The position numbers and the translations under genes were made by a program. Positions 9,048-19,171 of a DNA stretch of 64,000 nucleotides are shown one piece after another. Within the stretch, counting starts at the first letter, position 1; each line of letters opens with the position of its first letter. The notes below the pieces were generated by a model, which saw only the letters and a list, made by a program, of their open reading frames with translations, was not told where the DNA came from and did not search any database. Origin of the DNA: Alkalihalophilus pseudofirmus. Its GTDB lineage: Bacteria; Bacillota; Bacilli; Bacillales; Bacillaceae_D. The stretch lies in assembly GCF_029094545.1 (NCBI RefSeq), contig NZ_CP117835.1, positions 2,832,001-2,896,000 on the forward strand. Reading direction: 5' to 3'.

Positions 9048-10161
9048 GATGAAATGCCCCTTTTTTTCGAATCCAATCCTTCTTATCAGCTGCTTTTTTT
9101 ACCCATTCACTCACAACAGCTTCTAACTGTTTCATCCGATTAACAATCGTGCCTAAGTGATTTTTCTCAAGCTTATGAATCCCTTTAAGGTCTGTTAAGC
9201 AATCACCGGCCTGTATTCTAGCTAATACACTTGATGCCATTCCTGGCCTACCCTTTTCAAGATAATCCCTCATTCCAAACCTGCAGCCAACTAAATAAAT
9301 ATGATCAGCATTAGACCAATAAGAAGCTTGAATAGCCATGTCTTCACTTGTTCCGACCAAAGAAAGGGTTTGATAAGACAGTCCTAAACTCGATAACCGC
9401 GTGCTGCCGGGAGAATATCCATCTTCATATGAATGACAAACAAGTGCCGCCCCTGACTGCAGCGATTCTTCACTGACTGAATCCATATCCCCAATAATAA
9501 AGTCAGGTTGGTAGCCTAATTTCCTAAGTCCGTCTGCTGCTCCGTCAACGGCAATCACGATTAAGTCCGCTTGATTTAACAGCTTTTTAGCATAGGCTAA
9601 ATCTTTTTCATACCCCCCGCCTCTAGCTACGATCAGTACTTTTTGTTTTTCTAGACGGTCAAACACTTCCGGTAGATGTTTCTTTAACATAAAGGTTGCT
9701 TTTTCTTTCTGAGCATAATCAAGCGTATTCGTAATGAAATCATCAAATCGATAACTATACGACGCTTTTGCCAGGCCTTTTAATTGATTAACCACTTGTG
9801 AATTATAGGAAGCAACGGCCGCAATTTCTTCATATCCATCAAAGGATTTCACATAAAGCTTATCTTGAATAATTAGCGCTTCTTCCCCGTCAAATATTTT
9901 CTGTTTTTCCATCATGCAGACTACATCAAACACATGTATTCCAGCCGATAGTAACATCTCGATATTTGAATGCTCATATCTCCCTGTCATCGATGTTGAA
10001 GCATTTACAATAGCCCTTACTCCCCGCTCAATCAGACCGCTTGCGGAGACAGAATCAATATCTTCATGCCATAGGAATGCGATTGACCCTTTTGGAATAT
10101 GATGAATTAACTTTTTCGTTTGCTTATTCTCATAGATCGGCCCCAAAATCACTTGACTCAT
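9040..10161 (-). CDS. steA: SteA-like protein with thiamin-pyrophosphokinase-type catalytic domain
   Basis: A 373-residue protein. The N-terminal half (HHIPKGSIAFLWHEDIDSVSA, then VRAIVNASTSMTGRY) and the central part IVIAVDGAADGLRKLGY...DFIIGDMDSVS match the family annotated as putative cytokinetic ring protein SteA, whose core resembles thiamin pyrophosphokinase. SteA is known from actinobacterial cell separation; the Firmicute homologue has no established function that I know of. I use the second of two adjacent ATG codons (10161), 7 bases from GAGAGGG. It leads an apparent operon with the glycosyltransferase and the MraY-like gene, suggesting an envelope-related role. Confidence 0.75.
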   Translation of the reverse strand: MSQVILGPIYENKQTKKLIHHIPKGSIAFLWHEDIDSVSASGLIERGVRAIVNASTSMTGRYEHSNIEMLLSAGIHVFDVVCMMEKQKIFDGEEALIIQDKLYVKSFDGYEEIAAVASYNSQVVNQLKGLAKASYSYRFDDFITNTLDYAQKEKATFMLKKHLPEVFDRLEKQKVLIVARGGGYEKDLAYAKKLLNQADLIVIAVDGAADGLRKLGYQPDFIIGDMDSVSEESLQSGAALVCHSYEDGYSPGSTRLSSLGLSYQTLSLVGTSEDMAIQASYWSNADHIYLVGCRFGMRDYLEKGRPGMASSVLARIQAGDCLTDLKGIHKLEKNHLGTIVNRMKQLEAVVSEWVKKAADKKDWIRKKGAFHHE

Positions 10162-10234
10162 CATCGAACCCTCTCTCATCCTGTTTGCCTTTAGTATGAA
10201 CAGATACAAAAAAATTACTATAAATGAGAATAAA

Positions 10235-10272
10235 AAGACCGGCTGCCTGCATTATGACAGGCAACCGGTCTT
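10235..10272 (-). terminator. Terminator of spo0A
   Basis: The inverted repeat AAGACCGGCTGCCTGC / GACAGGCAACCGGTCTT encloses a short loop and is followed on the minus strand by CTTTTTATT. It lies about 30 bases after the spo0A stop. Confidence 0.85.
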
Positions 10273-10300
10273 CTTAATTCGGCTCTTGATTCTTACCTTT

Positions 10301-11101
10301 TCAAGATACCTTATGTTCGATTCGAAGTTTATCCGCAACCATTGCGATAAATTCTGAGTTTGTTGGTTTTGCTTTCGTATGACTAACTGTATAACCGAAT
10401 AAACTTGAAATGGAATCGATATTTCCTCTGCTCCACGCCACTTCAATAGCATGCCTGATCGCACGTTCTACACGGCTTGATGTCGTATTAAATTTCTTTG
10501 CAATATCTGGATAGAGCACCTTCGTAATAGAACCTAATAATTCAATATCATTGTATACCATTGTAATTGCTTCACGTAGATACATGTATCCTTTTATATG
10601 TGCGGGTACTCCAATCTCATGAATGATATTGGTGATGCTTGCATCTAAATTAAAACTTCGATCATTAGAGTGATTTGATTGTGCAAAAGAAAGTGTAGAC
10701 GAAGACTTTTGTACAAATGAACGCTTTGTACCGCCAATTTCCCGGATGTTTGAGATCAACACTTCCATGTCAAAAGGTTTCAACACATAATAAGATGCAC
10801 CTAGATCTACTGCTTTTTTGGTCACATCTTCTTGACCAAAAGCTGTCAGCATAATAATATTAGGTTTCTTACGCAAACCCATTTGATGCATACGCTCTAG
10901 AACAGCTAATCCGTCTAAGTGAGGCATAATAATATCTAATACCAACACATCCGGCTGTTGCTCTTCCACAGTGTTTAAACATTCTTGCCCATTAAAAGCT
11001 ACACCTACAACTTCCATATCATCTTGTGAAGAAATGTATTCATTTAGTAGGTTTACTAATTCCCTATTATCATCAGCAATACTCACTTTTATTTTTTGCA
11101 C
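10301..11101 (-). CDS. spo0A: Sporulation master response regulator Spo0A
   Basis: A 266-residue phosphorelay response regulator that switches on sporulation and represses abrB. The receiver domain has the acidic pair D10/D11 in [13 protein letters not shown], the phosphoacceptor D56 in [13 protein letters not shown], and the conserved lysine in YYVLKPFD. The C-terminal effector domain contains the DNA-recognition helix [17 protein letters not shown] and the end [17 protein letters not shown]. The start is GTG at 11101, 7 bases from AGGAGG, as in B. subtilis. The upstream region carries 0A boxes and a candidate sigma-H promoter, so autoregulation is expected. It follows spoIVB with a 270-base gap, the standard order. 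Confidence 0.98.
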   Translation of the reverse strand: MQKIKVSIADDNRELVNLLNEYISSQDDMEVVGVAFNGQECLNTVEEQQPDVLVLDIIMPHLDGLAVLERMHQMGLRKKPNIIMLTAFGQEDVTKKAVDLGASYYVLKPFDMEVLISNIREIGGTKRSFVQKSSSTLSFAQSNHSNDRSFNLDASITNIIHEIGVPAHIKGYMYLREAITMVYNDIELLGSITKVLYPDIAKKFNTTSSRVERAIRHAIEVAWSRGNIDSISSLFGYTVSHTKAKPTNSEFIAMVADKLRIEHKVS

Positions 11102-11143
11102 AATACAACCTCCTCGATTCCTGTTAATTTGTCATAGGATACG

Positions 11144-11172
11144 ATTTCGACAATCACCATGATATTCCTTTT
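11144..11172 (-). promoter_or_regulatory. Candidate sigma-H promoter of spo0A overlapping a 0A box
   Basis: On the minus strand AAAGGAATAT (-35, about 11162-11171) is followed after 12 bases by CGAAAT (-10, 11144-11149), close to the sigma-H pattern AGGAWWT-N12-HGAAT. A perfect 0A box TGTCGAA (minus strand, 11146-11152) overlaps the -10 element. The start of transcription would be near 11138. Confidence 0.45.
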
Positions 11173-11276
11173 TATTTTTCGAAAAATAATAGCTTTTTTC
11201 TGATTTACTTAGAATTTCTATTGTTTCCTCCTGTTTTCGACCATTTTCGATAATTAAAGGAGGAAATACTTGGATT

Positions 11277-11283
11277 TGTCGAA
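11277..11283 (+). promoter_or_regulatory. Spo0A binding site (0A box) upstream of spo0A
   Basis: TTTGTCGAAT contains a perfect TGTCGAA core on the plus strand. Weaker matches (GGTCGAA at 11235-11241 and TATCGAA at 11246-11252, both minus strand) lie between it and the box at 11146-11152. The region 11102-11374 otherwise contains no gene. Confidence 0.5.
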
Positions 11284-11356
11284 TAATCTTTGTTGTCTTT
11301 ATCAGCTTACCATACCTTATGTATAAAGTCCCCCTTATTTCCTAGAAAAAAGCAGA

Positions 11357-11394
11357 AAAAAGCCAAAACGGTTGTTAACTCGCTTTGGCTTTTT
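11357..11394 (-). terminator. Terminator of spoIVB
   Basis: Inverted repeat AAAAAGCCAAAACG / CGCTTTGGCTTTTT (13 of 14 paired) with the spoIVB stop codon inside the loop, followed by a T-rich tract on the minus strand. Confidence 0.75.
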
Positions 11395-12700
11395 CTTGAA
11401 TATGATTAATGACTCCTGCCTCTTCTAACATCCACCCGATATGACAACCGTATCCGCTCGTTGGGTCATTGACAAATACATGGGTTACTGCACCAATTAG
11501 TTTCCCATCCTGAATGATTGGGCTCCCGCTCATTCCTTGAACAATACCGCCTGTTTCTTCAAGGAGTCTAGGATCGGTTACTTTAATAACCATCCCTTTC
11601 GTAGCAGGCTGCTTTTGAGGAACTGAACTGACAATTTCGATATCAAATTCTTCTACATCTTCTCCGTTTACTACTGTTAAGATCTTGGCTGGTCCCTCTT
11701 TTACGTGTGATGATAGGGTGACAGGCATCTGTTCATCATGAATATTGTTTTTAAGTGATTCCTTTGCAAGTGTCCCAAAAATTCCAAAAGGACTGTTTTT
11801 CTCGATCGAACCAAGTATATCTCGCTGCTGTGAAAAATTAGCAAGTTTCTCGCCTGGATCACCGTTGCTTCCTTTTTCAATCGCCGTAACTGAGGAACGG
11901 ATAATCTGGCCGTCATGTACAACGATTGGCTTTTTTGTATCTACATCTGAGATCACATGACCAAGAGCTCCGTATTTTTTTGAGACCGGATCATAGAAAG
12001 TCATCGTCCCGACCCCTGCTGCAGAATCCCTTATATATAAACCCATACGATATGAGTGTTCCCCGTTAGACTTAAGGGGGGTCAATTCTTTTGTTAAATC
12101 CTGTTGATCTCTTTTTATAGTGATGCTTAACGGCCTTCCTTCTTCACCTGCTGCCTGAACATATTCGGCAACCTGGCTCATACGCTGAATGGGATGGCCG
12201 TCAATACTCGTGATCATATCACCGACTAATATTTCAGCGTCTTCCCCTGGTGATTGATCGCCCTCCTTAGTTTGAACTAGGTGATGACCAACGACAAGGA
12301 CTCCTTCAGTATTAAGTTTCACACCTATGGATTGCCCTCCGGGTATAACTTTAATATTTGGTAGCACATTAACATCAACTTGTTTAACTGGAAAACCTGA
12401 TACTTCCATATTTAGCTCTGTTTCCCCTGCCTTTGAAGCGGTGATCGTTGCCTCAGTACCAGCATTATTTTCTTTTAAAGAAAATGCAATATGCGGCTGA
12501 TCACTCATCACAGGAATCGAAGCTTCCATTAAGCCTTCATTTTCACGACTTGTTTGATAAAGGGTTGTTTCTTCTCCTTCAAAGACAGTAATGGATGTTG
12601 GAATTGCAATCCACTCCTTTAGAGCTGTTTGAAATCCTAAGCTAAGAAGAAAAAGAAGACATCCTATTCCTATAAATTTTCTAACTGCATCGCCTCTCAC
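11375..12700 (-). CDS. spoIVB: SpoIVB serine peptidase
   Basis: A forespore-secreted S55-family peptidase that cleaves SpoIVFA, so that SpoIVFB processes pro-sigma-K. In its 441 residues: an N-terminal membrane anchor ([19 protein letters not shown]), a PDZ domain (about 125-215, with [12 protein letters not shown]), and the peptidase domain with the catalytic histidine in LGHVISD and the serine in GMSGSPI near residue 391, then [20 protein letters not shown]. Start is the GTG at 12700; an in-frame TGA directly precedes it and GGAG lies 10 bases upstream. It stands between recN and spo0A as in other Bacillus. Confidence 0.95.
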   Translation of the reverse strand: MRGDAVRKFIGIGCLLFLLSLGFQTALKEWIAIPTSITVFEGEETTLYQTSRENEGLMEASIPVMSDQPHIAFSLKENNAGTEATITASKAGETELNMEVSGFPVKQVDVNVLPNIKVIPGGQSIGVKLNTEGVLVVGHHLVQTKEGDQSPGEDAEILVGDMITSIDGHPIQRMSQVAEYVQAAGEEGRPLSITIKRDQQDLTKELTPLKSNGEHSYRMGLYIRDSAAGVGTMTFYDPVSKKYGALGHVISDVDTKKPIVVHDGQIIRSSVTAIEKGSNGDPGEKLANFSQQRDILGSIEKNSPFGIFGTLAKESLKNNIHDEQMPVTLSSHVKEGPAKILTVVNGEDVEEFDIEIVSSVPQKQPATKGMVIKVTDPRLLEETGGIVQGMSGSPIIQDGKLIGAVTHVFVNDPTSGYGCHIGWMLEEAGVINHIQEKAKAS

Positions 12701-12795
12701 TCACTTCACTCTCCTAGCTCTAGCCCACACCTCCATGATGGCTGTACTACTAATGTTGCCTTGATTGGAGTCATTTATAACCGTAAGCAAAAGAA

Positions 12796-12823
12796 AAAAG
12801 CTACCCTTAATTGGCTAGCTTTT
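12796..12823 (-). terminator. Terminator of recN
   Basis: Stem AAAAGCTACCC / GGCTAGCTTTT (one mismatch) with a short loop, followed on the minus strand by T-rich sequence, just after the recN stop. Confidence 0.75.
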
Positions 12824-12836
12824 CTTCTTATTAATT

Positions 12837-14561
12837 TTAATGTGGTTCTTTTAGCTGTTCTGCGAGATCTAATAACTCTCTGGCATGCTGTTTAGTTAGG
12901 TCTGTCACTTCCACCCCAGAGATCATTCTGGCTATTTCATCCACTTTCTCATCTAATTCAAGCGGTGTAACAGATGTATGAACACGATCTTCTTTTTCAT
13001 GTTTTGCAATATATAAATGCGTGTCTGCCATAGCTGCAACTTGTGGAAGGTGTGTAATACAAAGCACTTGCGACCCCATTGCAATCGCATGAATTCTCTC
13101 AGCAATTGCTTGTGCAACTCGTCCGCTGACACCTGTATCGACTTCATCAAAAATAACAGAGGTGATCTGCTGATGTGTTTGGAAGATCGATTTGAGCGCT
13201 AACATTATTCGAGAGATCTCTCCACCGGATGCGGTTTTAGAAAGTGGCTTCATCGGCTCTCCTGGATTTGTAGAAAGGTAAAATTCCACTTGATCCATCC
13301 CCTCAGGCCCAAATGCAACTTGTTTACCATCAATCGTTGGACTTGATTTAGTTGGAGGCTTTGGCTCAATGCGAATATCCATAACCGTCTTTTCCATGTA
13401 TAGAGCTTTTAACTGTTTGTGAATAGCTTTAGTTAAGTGCTTGGCAGCTTTTTTCCTTATGTCTGTAATTGCTTTGCCTTCTACGTATAAATCATGCCAG
13501 GCAGTGTCAAGCTCTTGCTGCAGCTGTAAGACTCGATCATCTTTGTGCAAAATGGTGTCAAGTTCCTCTTCTATCTTTGAGGCGTATTCTAAAATGTCTT
13601 CTACATTCTCCCCATATTTTCGCTTTAATCGTTGAATATCATTTAATCTGCTTTCAATAAAATCCAATCGATTAGGGTCAAATTCGACTCCATCAACCTG
13701 ATCTCTTATCGTAAATGTAGACTCCTCAATTAAATAATAACAATTACTGATTGATTCATGAAGAGGTGCCAGATTTTTGTCAACAGAAGCCGCTTCTTCA
13801 AGATGCATCATGGCATTCATTAAATAATCCAAGCCTTTTCCATCACCATATAGATTTCCGTAGCTGTCATTTAGCGATTGAAATAACTTTTCGCTGTTAG
13901 CTAGCTTAAACCGCTCTTCTGTTAATAAACGATCTTCTTCTGGCTCAAGCTTTGCCTCATTGATTTCTTTTAATTGATACGTTAATAAATCAATGCGTTG
14001 AGCCATTTCTTGTTCATTATGACTTAAATGCTTAACTTGCTTTTCAAGTGCAGAAGCCCTCTCAAATATACTTTTATACTCTGCTTTTGCTTGCGCTAAG
14101 TCTGACTTCGCATAACTATCGAGCATTCCTAAGTGATGTTCCGCTTGAAGAAGAGCTTGGTGCTCATGTTGTCCATGAATATCAACCAATCCTCCACCAA
14201 TCTCGCGCAAAATCCCTAGTGTTACCAGTTTTCCGTTTATTCGGCAAATACTTTTTCCTTGAGCCGTAATATCCCGACGCAAAACAAACATATCATCTTG
14301 GACATCTATCCCTAATTCTTGTGCTTTTCTAATGACTGGATGATGGTTTTCGATGCTGAAAAGCCCTTCAATTTCGGCCCGTTTTTCTCCATGACGAACA
14401 AATTCTGCCGATCCACGTCCTCCTAGTAAAAGGCCGATCGCATCAATAATAATGGACTTCCCTGCACCCGTTTCACCTGTAAGCACAGTTAGACCTTTTT
14501 CAAAAGGTATCGTTAATTCATCAATGATCGCAAAATGTTTGATTGATAATTCAACTAACAT
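12837..14561 (-). CDS. recN: DNA repair protein RecN
   Basis: An SMC-like ATPase recruited early to double-strand breaks. The 574 residues have the N-terminal ABC half with Walker A GETGAGKS at 29-36, a central coiled coil (about 155-370), and the C-terminal half with the signature TASGGEISRIMLALK and Walker B SVIFDEVDTGVSG, followed by CITHLPQVAAMADTH. The length is close to the family's 550-575. It starts directly after argR with a short gap, matching the ahrC-recN pairing of Bacillus, and has a terminator of its own. Confidence 0.97.
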   Translation of the reverse strand: MLVELSIKHFAIIDELTIPFEKGLTVLTGETGAGKSIIIDAIGLLLGGRGSAEFVRHGEKRAEIEGLFSIENHHPVIRKAQELGIDVQDDMFVLRRDITAQGKSICRINGKLVTLGILREIGGGLVDIHGQHEHQALLQAEHHLGMLDSYAKSDLAQAKAEYKSIFERASALEKQVKHLSHNEQEMAQRIDLLTYQLKEINEAKLEPEEDRLLTEERFKLANSEKLFQSLNDSYGNLYGDGKGLDYLMNAMMHLEEAASVDKNLAPLHESISNCYYLIEESTFTIRDQVDGVEFDPNRLDFIESRLNDIQRLKRKYGENVEDILEYASKIEEELDTILHKDDRVLQLQQELDTAWHDLYVEGKAITDIRKKAAKHLTKAIHKQLKALYMEKTVMDIRIEPKPPTKSSPTIDGKQVAFGPEGMDQVEFYLSTNPGEPMKPLSKTASGGEISRIMLALKSIFQTHQQITSVIFDEVDTGVSGRVAQAIAERIHAIAMGSQVLCITHLPQVAAMADTHLYIAKHEKEDRVHTSVTPLELDEKVDEIARMISGVEVTDLTKQHARELLDLAEQLKEPH

Positions 14562-14574
14562 TTTCTACTCACTC

Positions 14575-15024
14575 CTACAACATCTCTAAAAAGCGCTCGG
14601 TTACTTGAGGTGCATCTTCTTTATGTTTACAAATGATAAGGATCGTATCATCACCGCAAATGGTCCCCATAATCTCCGTCCAATCTAGATTATCAATGAG
14701 TGCCCCAATGGCATTTGCATTTCCGGGCAATGTTTTCATCACGATCATATGATCTGATCGATCAATACTGACAAAGCTGTCCATCAAAGCTCGCTTTAGC
14801 TTTTGCAACGGATTAAATCGCTGGTCTGCCGGCAAGCTGTATTTATATCGGCCGTCAAGCATTGGCACTTTTACTAAGTGCAGCTCTTTAATATCTCTTG
14901 ATACCGTAGCTTGCGTGATAGAATATCCTTCCGCGCGTAATTGTTCAACTAAATCATCTTGAGTTTCAATCTCATGATTTGCAATGATTTCGCGGATCTT
15001 AATATGACGTTGTCCTTTGTTCAT
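14575..15024 (-). CDS. argR: Arginine repressor/activator ArgR (AhrC)
   Basis: A hexameric arginine-responsive regulator, repressing biosynthesis and activating catabolism. The 149 residues have an N-terminal winged helix ([19 protein letters not shown], with [19 protein letters not shown]) and a C-terminal arginine-binding oligomerisation domain containing [12 protein letters not shown] and [15 protein letters not shown] use the ATG at 15024, which has AGGTGAT just upstream and gives the same N terminus as B. subtilis AhrC; an in-frame GTG at 15033 lies inside that ribosome binding site. It is encoded between tlyA and recN. Confidence 0.96.
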   Translation of the reverse strand: MNKGQRHIKIREIIANHEIETQDDLVEQLRAEGYSITQATVSRDIKELHLVKVPMLDGRYKYSLPADQRFNPLQKLKRALMDSFVSIDRSDHMIVMKTLPGNANAIGALIDNLDWTEIMGTICGDDTILIICKHKEDAPQVTERFLEML

Positions 15025-15127
15025 ATTTATCACCTATTTCTATTCCATTTTCTTCATTATCCACAACTTTGGATGATTATACAACCAATAGTCAATTTAC
15101 TTATCTAAACTCTGTATTTATTCAAAA

Positions 15128-15156
15128 GAAAAAGAAGGAATATCTCCTTCTTTTTC
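15128..15156 (-). terminator. Terminator of tlyA
   Basis: A perfect 12-bp stem (GAAAAAGAAGGA / TCCTTCTTTTTC) with a 5-base loop, followed by TTTT on the minus strand, 5 bases after the tlyA stop. Confidence 0.85.
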
Positions 15157-15160
15157 ATCT

Positions 15161-15973
15161 TTATTGTTCATGAGCCTGAGTCACAACCTCATCAATTCGC
15201 ATGACTAGATCCGCTATTGGATGTGATTCCTCTTTATCAAGGCTTAGGTGCATAAGAAATTCAATATTCCCTTCTCCGCCTTTTATCGGAGAATAGTCCA
15301 ATCCCTCAAGTGTATACCCTTCAGCTTGTACAAAGGCTGCCATTTTTTCTAATACTTCCTTATGTACAGAAGAATCTCTGATAATTCCTTTTTTTCCTAC
15401 CTGCTCCCTGCCTGCTTCAAATTGAGGCTTAACGAGCGCAACAACCTCACCGCCCCGCATAAGGATCGTTTTCAATACAGGAAGAATGATTTTCAAGGAA
15501 ATAAACGAAACATCGATGGTCGCAAAATGAGGAAGCCCCTCTGTCAGGTCTTCTGGTTTGACATACCTGAAATTCGTACGCTCCATGACAACCACTCGCG
15601 CGTCTTGACGGATCTTCCATGCAAGCTGATTATAACCAACATCAAGTGCATAAACTTTTTTCGCACCGTTTTGCAGCGAACAATCTGTAAATCCACCTGT
15701 GGAGGCTCCGATATCAAGCACTACTTTATCTGTCAAATCTAACTGAAATACATCAATAGCTTTCTCAAGCTTTAATCCCCCGCGGCTTACGTATGGAATT
15801 AACACACCCTTCACTTCAAGGGGAGCATCCGCATCAATTTTCAGACCTGCTTTATCTATTCGTTCTGTGCCGGTAAAAACAAGACCTGCCATAATTGAGC
15901 GCTTTGCTTTCTCTCTTGTTTCTAGCAAGCCTCGTTCTACAAGCAATACATCTACACGTTCTTTTTTAGCCAT
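15161..15973 (-). CDS. tlyA: TlyA-family rRNA methyltransferase (YqxC)
   Basis: A 270-residue protein with an N-terminal S4 RNA-binding domain (RVDVLLVERGLLETREKAKRSI) and an FtsJ/RrmJ-like methyltransferase domain with SAM motif I VVLDIGASTGGFTDCSLQNGAKKVYALDVG, then the KPQFEAGR region. In mycobacteria TlyA 2'-O-methylates 16S and 23S rRNA; the Bacillus homologue YqxC is less studied, so the exact target is inferred. It starts 3 bases after dxs and ends at a strong terminator, placing it at the end of the isoprenoid operon. Confidence 0.88.
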   Translation of the reverse strand: MAKKERVDVLLVERGLLETREKAKRSIMAGLVFTGTERIDKAGLKIDADAPLEVKGVLIPYVSRGGLKLEKAIDVFQLDLTDKVVLDIGASTGGFTDCSLQNGAKKVYALDVGYNQLAWKIRQDARVVVMERTNFRYVKPEDLTEGLPHFATIDVSFISLKIILPVLKTILMRGGEVVALVKPQFEAGREQVGKKGIIRDSSVHKEVLEKMAAFVQAEGYTLEGLDYSPIKGGEGNIEFLMHLSLDKEESHPIADLVMRIDEVVTQAHEQ

Positions 15974-15976
15974 TTC

Positions 15977-17866
15977 TTACGCCCTTTGTTGCTTTCTAGG
16001 GAGCATGGTTGACAGTTGTTCAACGACCCCTGCACTCGTTAAGCCAACTTCTTCAAGCAGCTGACCTACACTTCCATGCTCAATAAATTCATCTGGTATA
16101 CCCATTCGATTGACTTCTACGTTGTGATAATGGTGATCATGGAAAAATTCCAACACTGCACTGCCAAATCCGCCTTGTACACAAGCCTCTTCTAAGGTTA
16201 ATACCGGCATGTTTGCTTTAGCCAAATCATGAAGCAGCTCCTCATCTAAAGGCTTTGCTGAATTAGCATTAACAAGCTTCACAGAAATACCTTCTTTTGC
16301 GAGTTGTTCTACCGCTTCTTCTGCTACAGGAAGCATCGTACCGAAAGACAGTATACAGGCATCATTGCCATCTCTCACCGTTTCCCACTTGCCAATCGGA
16401 AGCACTTTTAGAGTTTCGTCCATTTTAATCCCGTAGCCATTCCCACGAGGATAACGAACCGCAATCGGCCCATCATTATACTGGGTAGCTGTATAAATCA
16501 TGTGCTGCAATTCGTTTTCATCTTTAGGCATCAAAATTTTCATGTTCGGCAAATGACGTAAATAGGCAATATCAAAGACTCCTTGATGAGTCTCACCATC
16601 AGCACCTACTAATCCAGCACGATCGATCGCAAACACAACATTTAAATTTTGACGGCATATATCGTGGACAATTTGATCATATCCGCGCTGCAGGAATGTT
16701 GAGTAGACGGCAAACACAGGCTTCATTCCCTGAGTAGCGAGCCCTCCTGCCATTGTTGTCGCATGCTGTTCAGCAATACCTACATCAATCATCCGATCTG
16801 GAAATTCCTTCGCAAACACATCGAGCTTTGTTCCACCAGGCATTGCAGCTGTAATTGCCACAATTCTTTTGTCCTCTTTAGCCACTTTTTTCAATGTCTC
16901 AGCAAACACACCGCTGTAGCTCGGAGGCCCTGGCTTTTTAACAACTTCACCGGATTCAATTTTGTATGGTCCTAAACCATGCCAAGTACCTTTTTCATCT
17001 TTTTCAGCCGGTTCATACCCTTTACCTTTCTTTGTTAGAACATGAATAAGAACTGGTCCTTTTGTCTTCTTTGCATAAGACAAATTCTCCTTTAAGTCAT
17101 CAAAGTCATGTCCATCAACAGGACCAAGATACGTAAAGCCCATTTCTTCAAAGAAGATCCCTGATACGAGCAAGTATTTTAAGCTGTCTTTGACACGTTC
17201 TGCCGTTGTGGCAAGCTTCCCGCCGAATGCTGGTATTTTTTTGATTAGCTGTTCTAACTCTTCTTTAGCTTTTTGGTATTTTCCAGCTGTTCGTAATCTA
17301 CCGAGAACACTGTGAAGCGCACCTACATTTGGAGCAATTGACATTTCATTATCATTAAGAACAACAATGAGATCTTTTTGCTCATGTCCAATATGATTCA
17401 GGGCTTCAAGAGCCATTCCACCAGTAAGGGCACCATCTCCAATAATCGCTACAACGTTTTCATCTGTCCCCTTCAGATCACGCGCAACAGCCATACCCAT
17501 AGCTGCAGAAAGAGAAGTAGAACTATGACCTGTTTCCCACACATCATGTTCGCTTTCATTACGTTTTGGGAACCCGCATAACCCTTTATACTGTCTAAGC
17601 TGATCAAATTGGCCAGCTCTTCCTGTTAAGATTTTGTGTACATAAGCTTGATGTCCCACATCCCAAATAAATTTATCTTTCGGGCTGTCAAATAACTGAT
17701 GAAGAGCAAGCGTTAATTCAACTACTCCAAGATTGGGTCCTAGGTGACCGCCTGTTACTGAAAGCTTCTCAATAAGAAAGCTCCTAATGTCTTCTGCTAA
17801 TTCAGCCATCTCATCTTTTGAATAATTTTTTAGTACGCTCGGGTTTTTAAACTCTTCTAGCTTCAT
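15977..17866 (-). CDS. dxs: 1-deoxy-D-xylulose-5-phosphate synthase
   Basis: First enzyme of the methylerythritol phosphate pathway: it condenses pyruvate and glyceraldehyde 3-phosphate with thiamine diphosphate. The 629-residue protein shows the ThDP-binding [18 protein letters not shown]...[16 protein letters not shown], the DXS-specific insertion [11 protein letters not shown], the transketolase central motif [18 protein letters not shown] and [11 protein letters not shown]. The length is typical. It follows oapA by 37 bases and the OLE RNA, with ispA upstream, so both ends of early isoprenoid synthesis frame the RNA gene. Confidence 0.97.
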   Translation of the reverse strand: MKLEEFKNPSVLKNYSKDEMAELAEDIRSFLIEKLSVTGGHLGPNLGVVELTLALHQLFDSPKDKFIWDVGHQAYVHKILTGRAGQFDQLRQYKGLCGFPKRNESEHDVWETGHSSTSLSAAMGMAVARDLKGTDENVVAIIGDGALTGGMALEALNHIGHEQKDLIVVLNDNEMSIAPNVGALHSVLGRLRTAGKYQKAKEELEQLIKKIPAFGGKLATTAERVKDSLKYLLVSGIFFEEMGFTYLGPVDGHDFDDLKENLSYAKKTKGPVLIHVLTKKGKGYEPAEKDEKGTWHGLGPYKIESGEVVKKPGPPSYSGVFAETLKKVAKEDKRIVAITAAMPGGTKLDVFAKEFPDRMIDVGIAEQHATTMAGGLATQGMKPVFAVYSTFLQRGYDQIVHDICRQNLNVVFAIDRAGLVGADGETHQGVFDIAYLRHLPNMKILMPKDENELQHMIYTATQYNDGPIAVRYPRGNGYGIKMDETLKVLPIGKWETVRDGNDACILSFGTMLPVAEEAVEQLAKEGISVKLVNANSAKPLDEELLHDLAKANMPVLTLEEACVQGGFGSAVLEFFHDHHYHNVEVNRMGIPDEFIEHGSVGQLLEEVGLTSAGVVEQLSTMLPRKQQRA

Positions 17867-17903
17867 GTAGAAACCCTCACTTTCATGTCGATTTGTCTTA
17901 GTA

Positions 17904-18500
17904 TCATTTTAACTTTTTCTTCGTTTTTACGTTGTTTTGAAATACTTTTATTTTTAATCTTACCTCTAAAAGGTACAATAATCTACCAACTTGGTAAATG
18001 ATCGGGGTTGCATAATGGATCGCCAAGGTTTTGCCAATCGCTTTTCCGCCAACAGTTAATGCGGCCACAACACTCGTAAACAGGACTGAAATCCAAAATT
18101 GCTGGATCGAGGTTTCGCCGTATCCTAGCTGGATAGAAAGTTGAAGTACAACATAAGCTGAGGCTGTACCACTGATAATACCTGATATATCCCCAATTAC
18201 ATCATTACAAAAATTGGCAAACTTGTCTGCATTGCGGGTAATTAACACCGCATGTTTTGCACCATTTAACCTCTCAGATGCCATTGCATGAAAGGGTTTT
18301 TCGTGTGCAGCTGTAGCCGCTACACCGATTGTATCAAAAAACACACCAAAAAAGACAATAATAAAAACGATGATCATGCCAACAGCCCATGTTACTCCAC
18401 TTAATACAAATGTGGAAATAACTGAAAAAATAGCCGCTAACACTAGTGTGATAACGGCAATTCCCAAACTCCAATGTATCGATTTCAATAGAGGTTTCAT
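17904..18500 (-). CDS. oapA: OLE-associated membrane protein OapA (DUF21 family)
   Basis: A 198-residue protein with four predicted membrane segments (about 8-30, 32-60, 105-125, 132-158) separated by a polar loop containing [22 protein letters not shown]. The family resembles the DUF21/CNNM membrane domain but has no CBS domains. In Bacillus halodurans the gene at this position, between OLE RNA and dxs, encodes OapA, which binds OLE RNA and carries it to the membrane. I start at the ATG at 18500, 12 bases after AAAGGTGAT; a longer frame to 18632 would read through the conserved 3' end of the RNA and begins at an unsupported TTG. The basic tail (KTKKKLK) could help RNA binding, which is inference. 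Confidence 0.85.
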   Translation of the reverse strand: MKPLLKSIHWSLGIAVITLVLAAIFSVISTFVLSGVTWAVGMIIVFIIVFFGVFFDTIGVAATAAHEKPFHAMASERLNGAKHAVLITRNADKFANFCNDVIGDISGIISGTASAYVVLQLSIQLGYGETSIQQFWISVLFTSVVAALTVGGKAIGKTLAIHYATPIIYQVGRLLYLLEVRLKIKVFQNNVKTKKKLK

Positions 18501-18549
18501 ATTCGTATCTGTATCACCTTTATACTTAGTTATGTAACGTACATAAAAA

Positions 18550-19165
18550 TTAATGGAGTGGTCATCTAAAGAGTAAACTCTGTAGCTTAGGTCCAGTAGG
18601 TTTTCCCAATTCAGTCCCACGCGTCGCCGCAATGGTGGTTTCCCATTATACCAAATTTGACGCTGTCACCAAACGTCAGACTGGATTACCACTTAGTCTA
18701 CACTGTAATCCTCAATAGATGTCAACTGCAACTCAATTGAACAGTCTAGGAGATTTCCTCAACAGTCCCGAGCCATTCTTTTATCCTCTTTTGCAGAGCA
18801 GATTTCATATGGTAAGAACGTCTCATTGTTGGCCGACAATGAGGCGAACACATATCCATAATCCCCTCTAACTCCACTCAAGGCAGGCTACGCTGCAGAC
18901 AAACTCCCTAGTTTGCCTATGCAGGTTCATACCTTTTGCATAAAACGGCATCTAATACATACCGTTTCTGCAAAAGGCCTCCACAGTAGTAGGGTCATCG
19001 CCCACATGCCTTTGTGGATCGCCCTACTACCTTTTCTCCCAGTCAAGACCCAAGGCTGGGCGCCTCAAGCCAAGACAAGGAGCTTCATCGATGTGCCCTT
19101 TGGCGGATTTTTAGCCCCGCCTTCAAAAACGGAGGACTGACTAGAATACTGCACCACTCTTCGTA
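18550..19165 (-). ncRNA. ole: OLE RNA (ornate, large, extremophilic)
   Basis: About 615 bases without a credible ORF on the minus strand between ispA and oapA-dxs, the position and size known for OLE RNA in extremophilic Firmicutes. The 5' GAGTGGT (19153-19159) pairs with the 3' ACCACTC (18556-18562), closing the whole molecule. Internal helices I can see: CCCTACTAC at 19022-19030 with 18986-18994, a nested CCACA/TGTGG; CCTTTTGCA 18969-18977 with 18932-18940 extended by AAACGG/CCGTTT; CTCATTGT 18822-18829 with 18836-18843. A promoter ends at 19172. OLE RNA acts in membrane-associated ribonucleoprotein complexes linked to cold, ethanol and magnesium stress. Exact ends are inferred. Confidence 0.88.
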
Positions 19166-19171
19166 TACATA

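Noticed and set aside
18501-18632. Longer oapA frame with a TTG start at 18632
   Set aside because: The added residues are encoded by the OLE RNA 3' end, the TTG has no ribosome binding site, and the protein would be longer than known OapA.
18643-18662. A TATAAT with a TTGGTG 16 bases upstream (minus strand) that looks like a promoter for oapA
   Set aside because: It lies inside the conserved 3' part of OLE RNA, where sequence is constrained by RNA structure; I treat it as part of the RNA.
18913-19140. A plus-strand 75-residue ORF in the OLE region
   Set aside because: Antisense to the structured RNA, no ribosome binding site and no protein-like composition.
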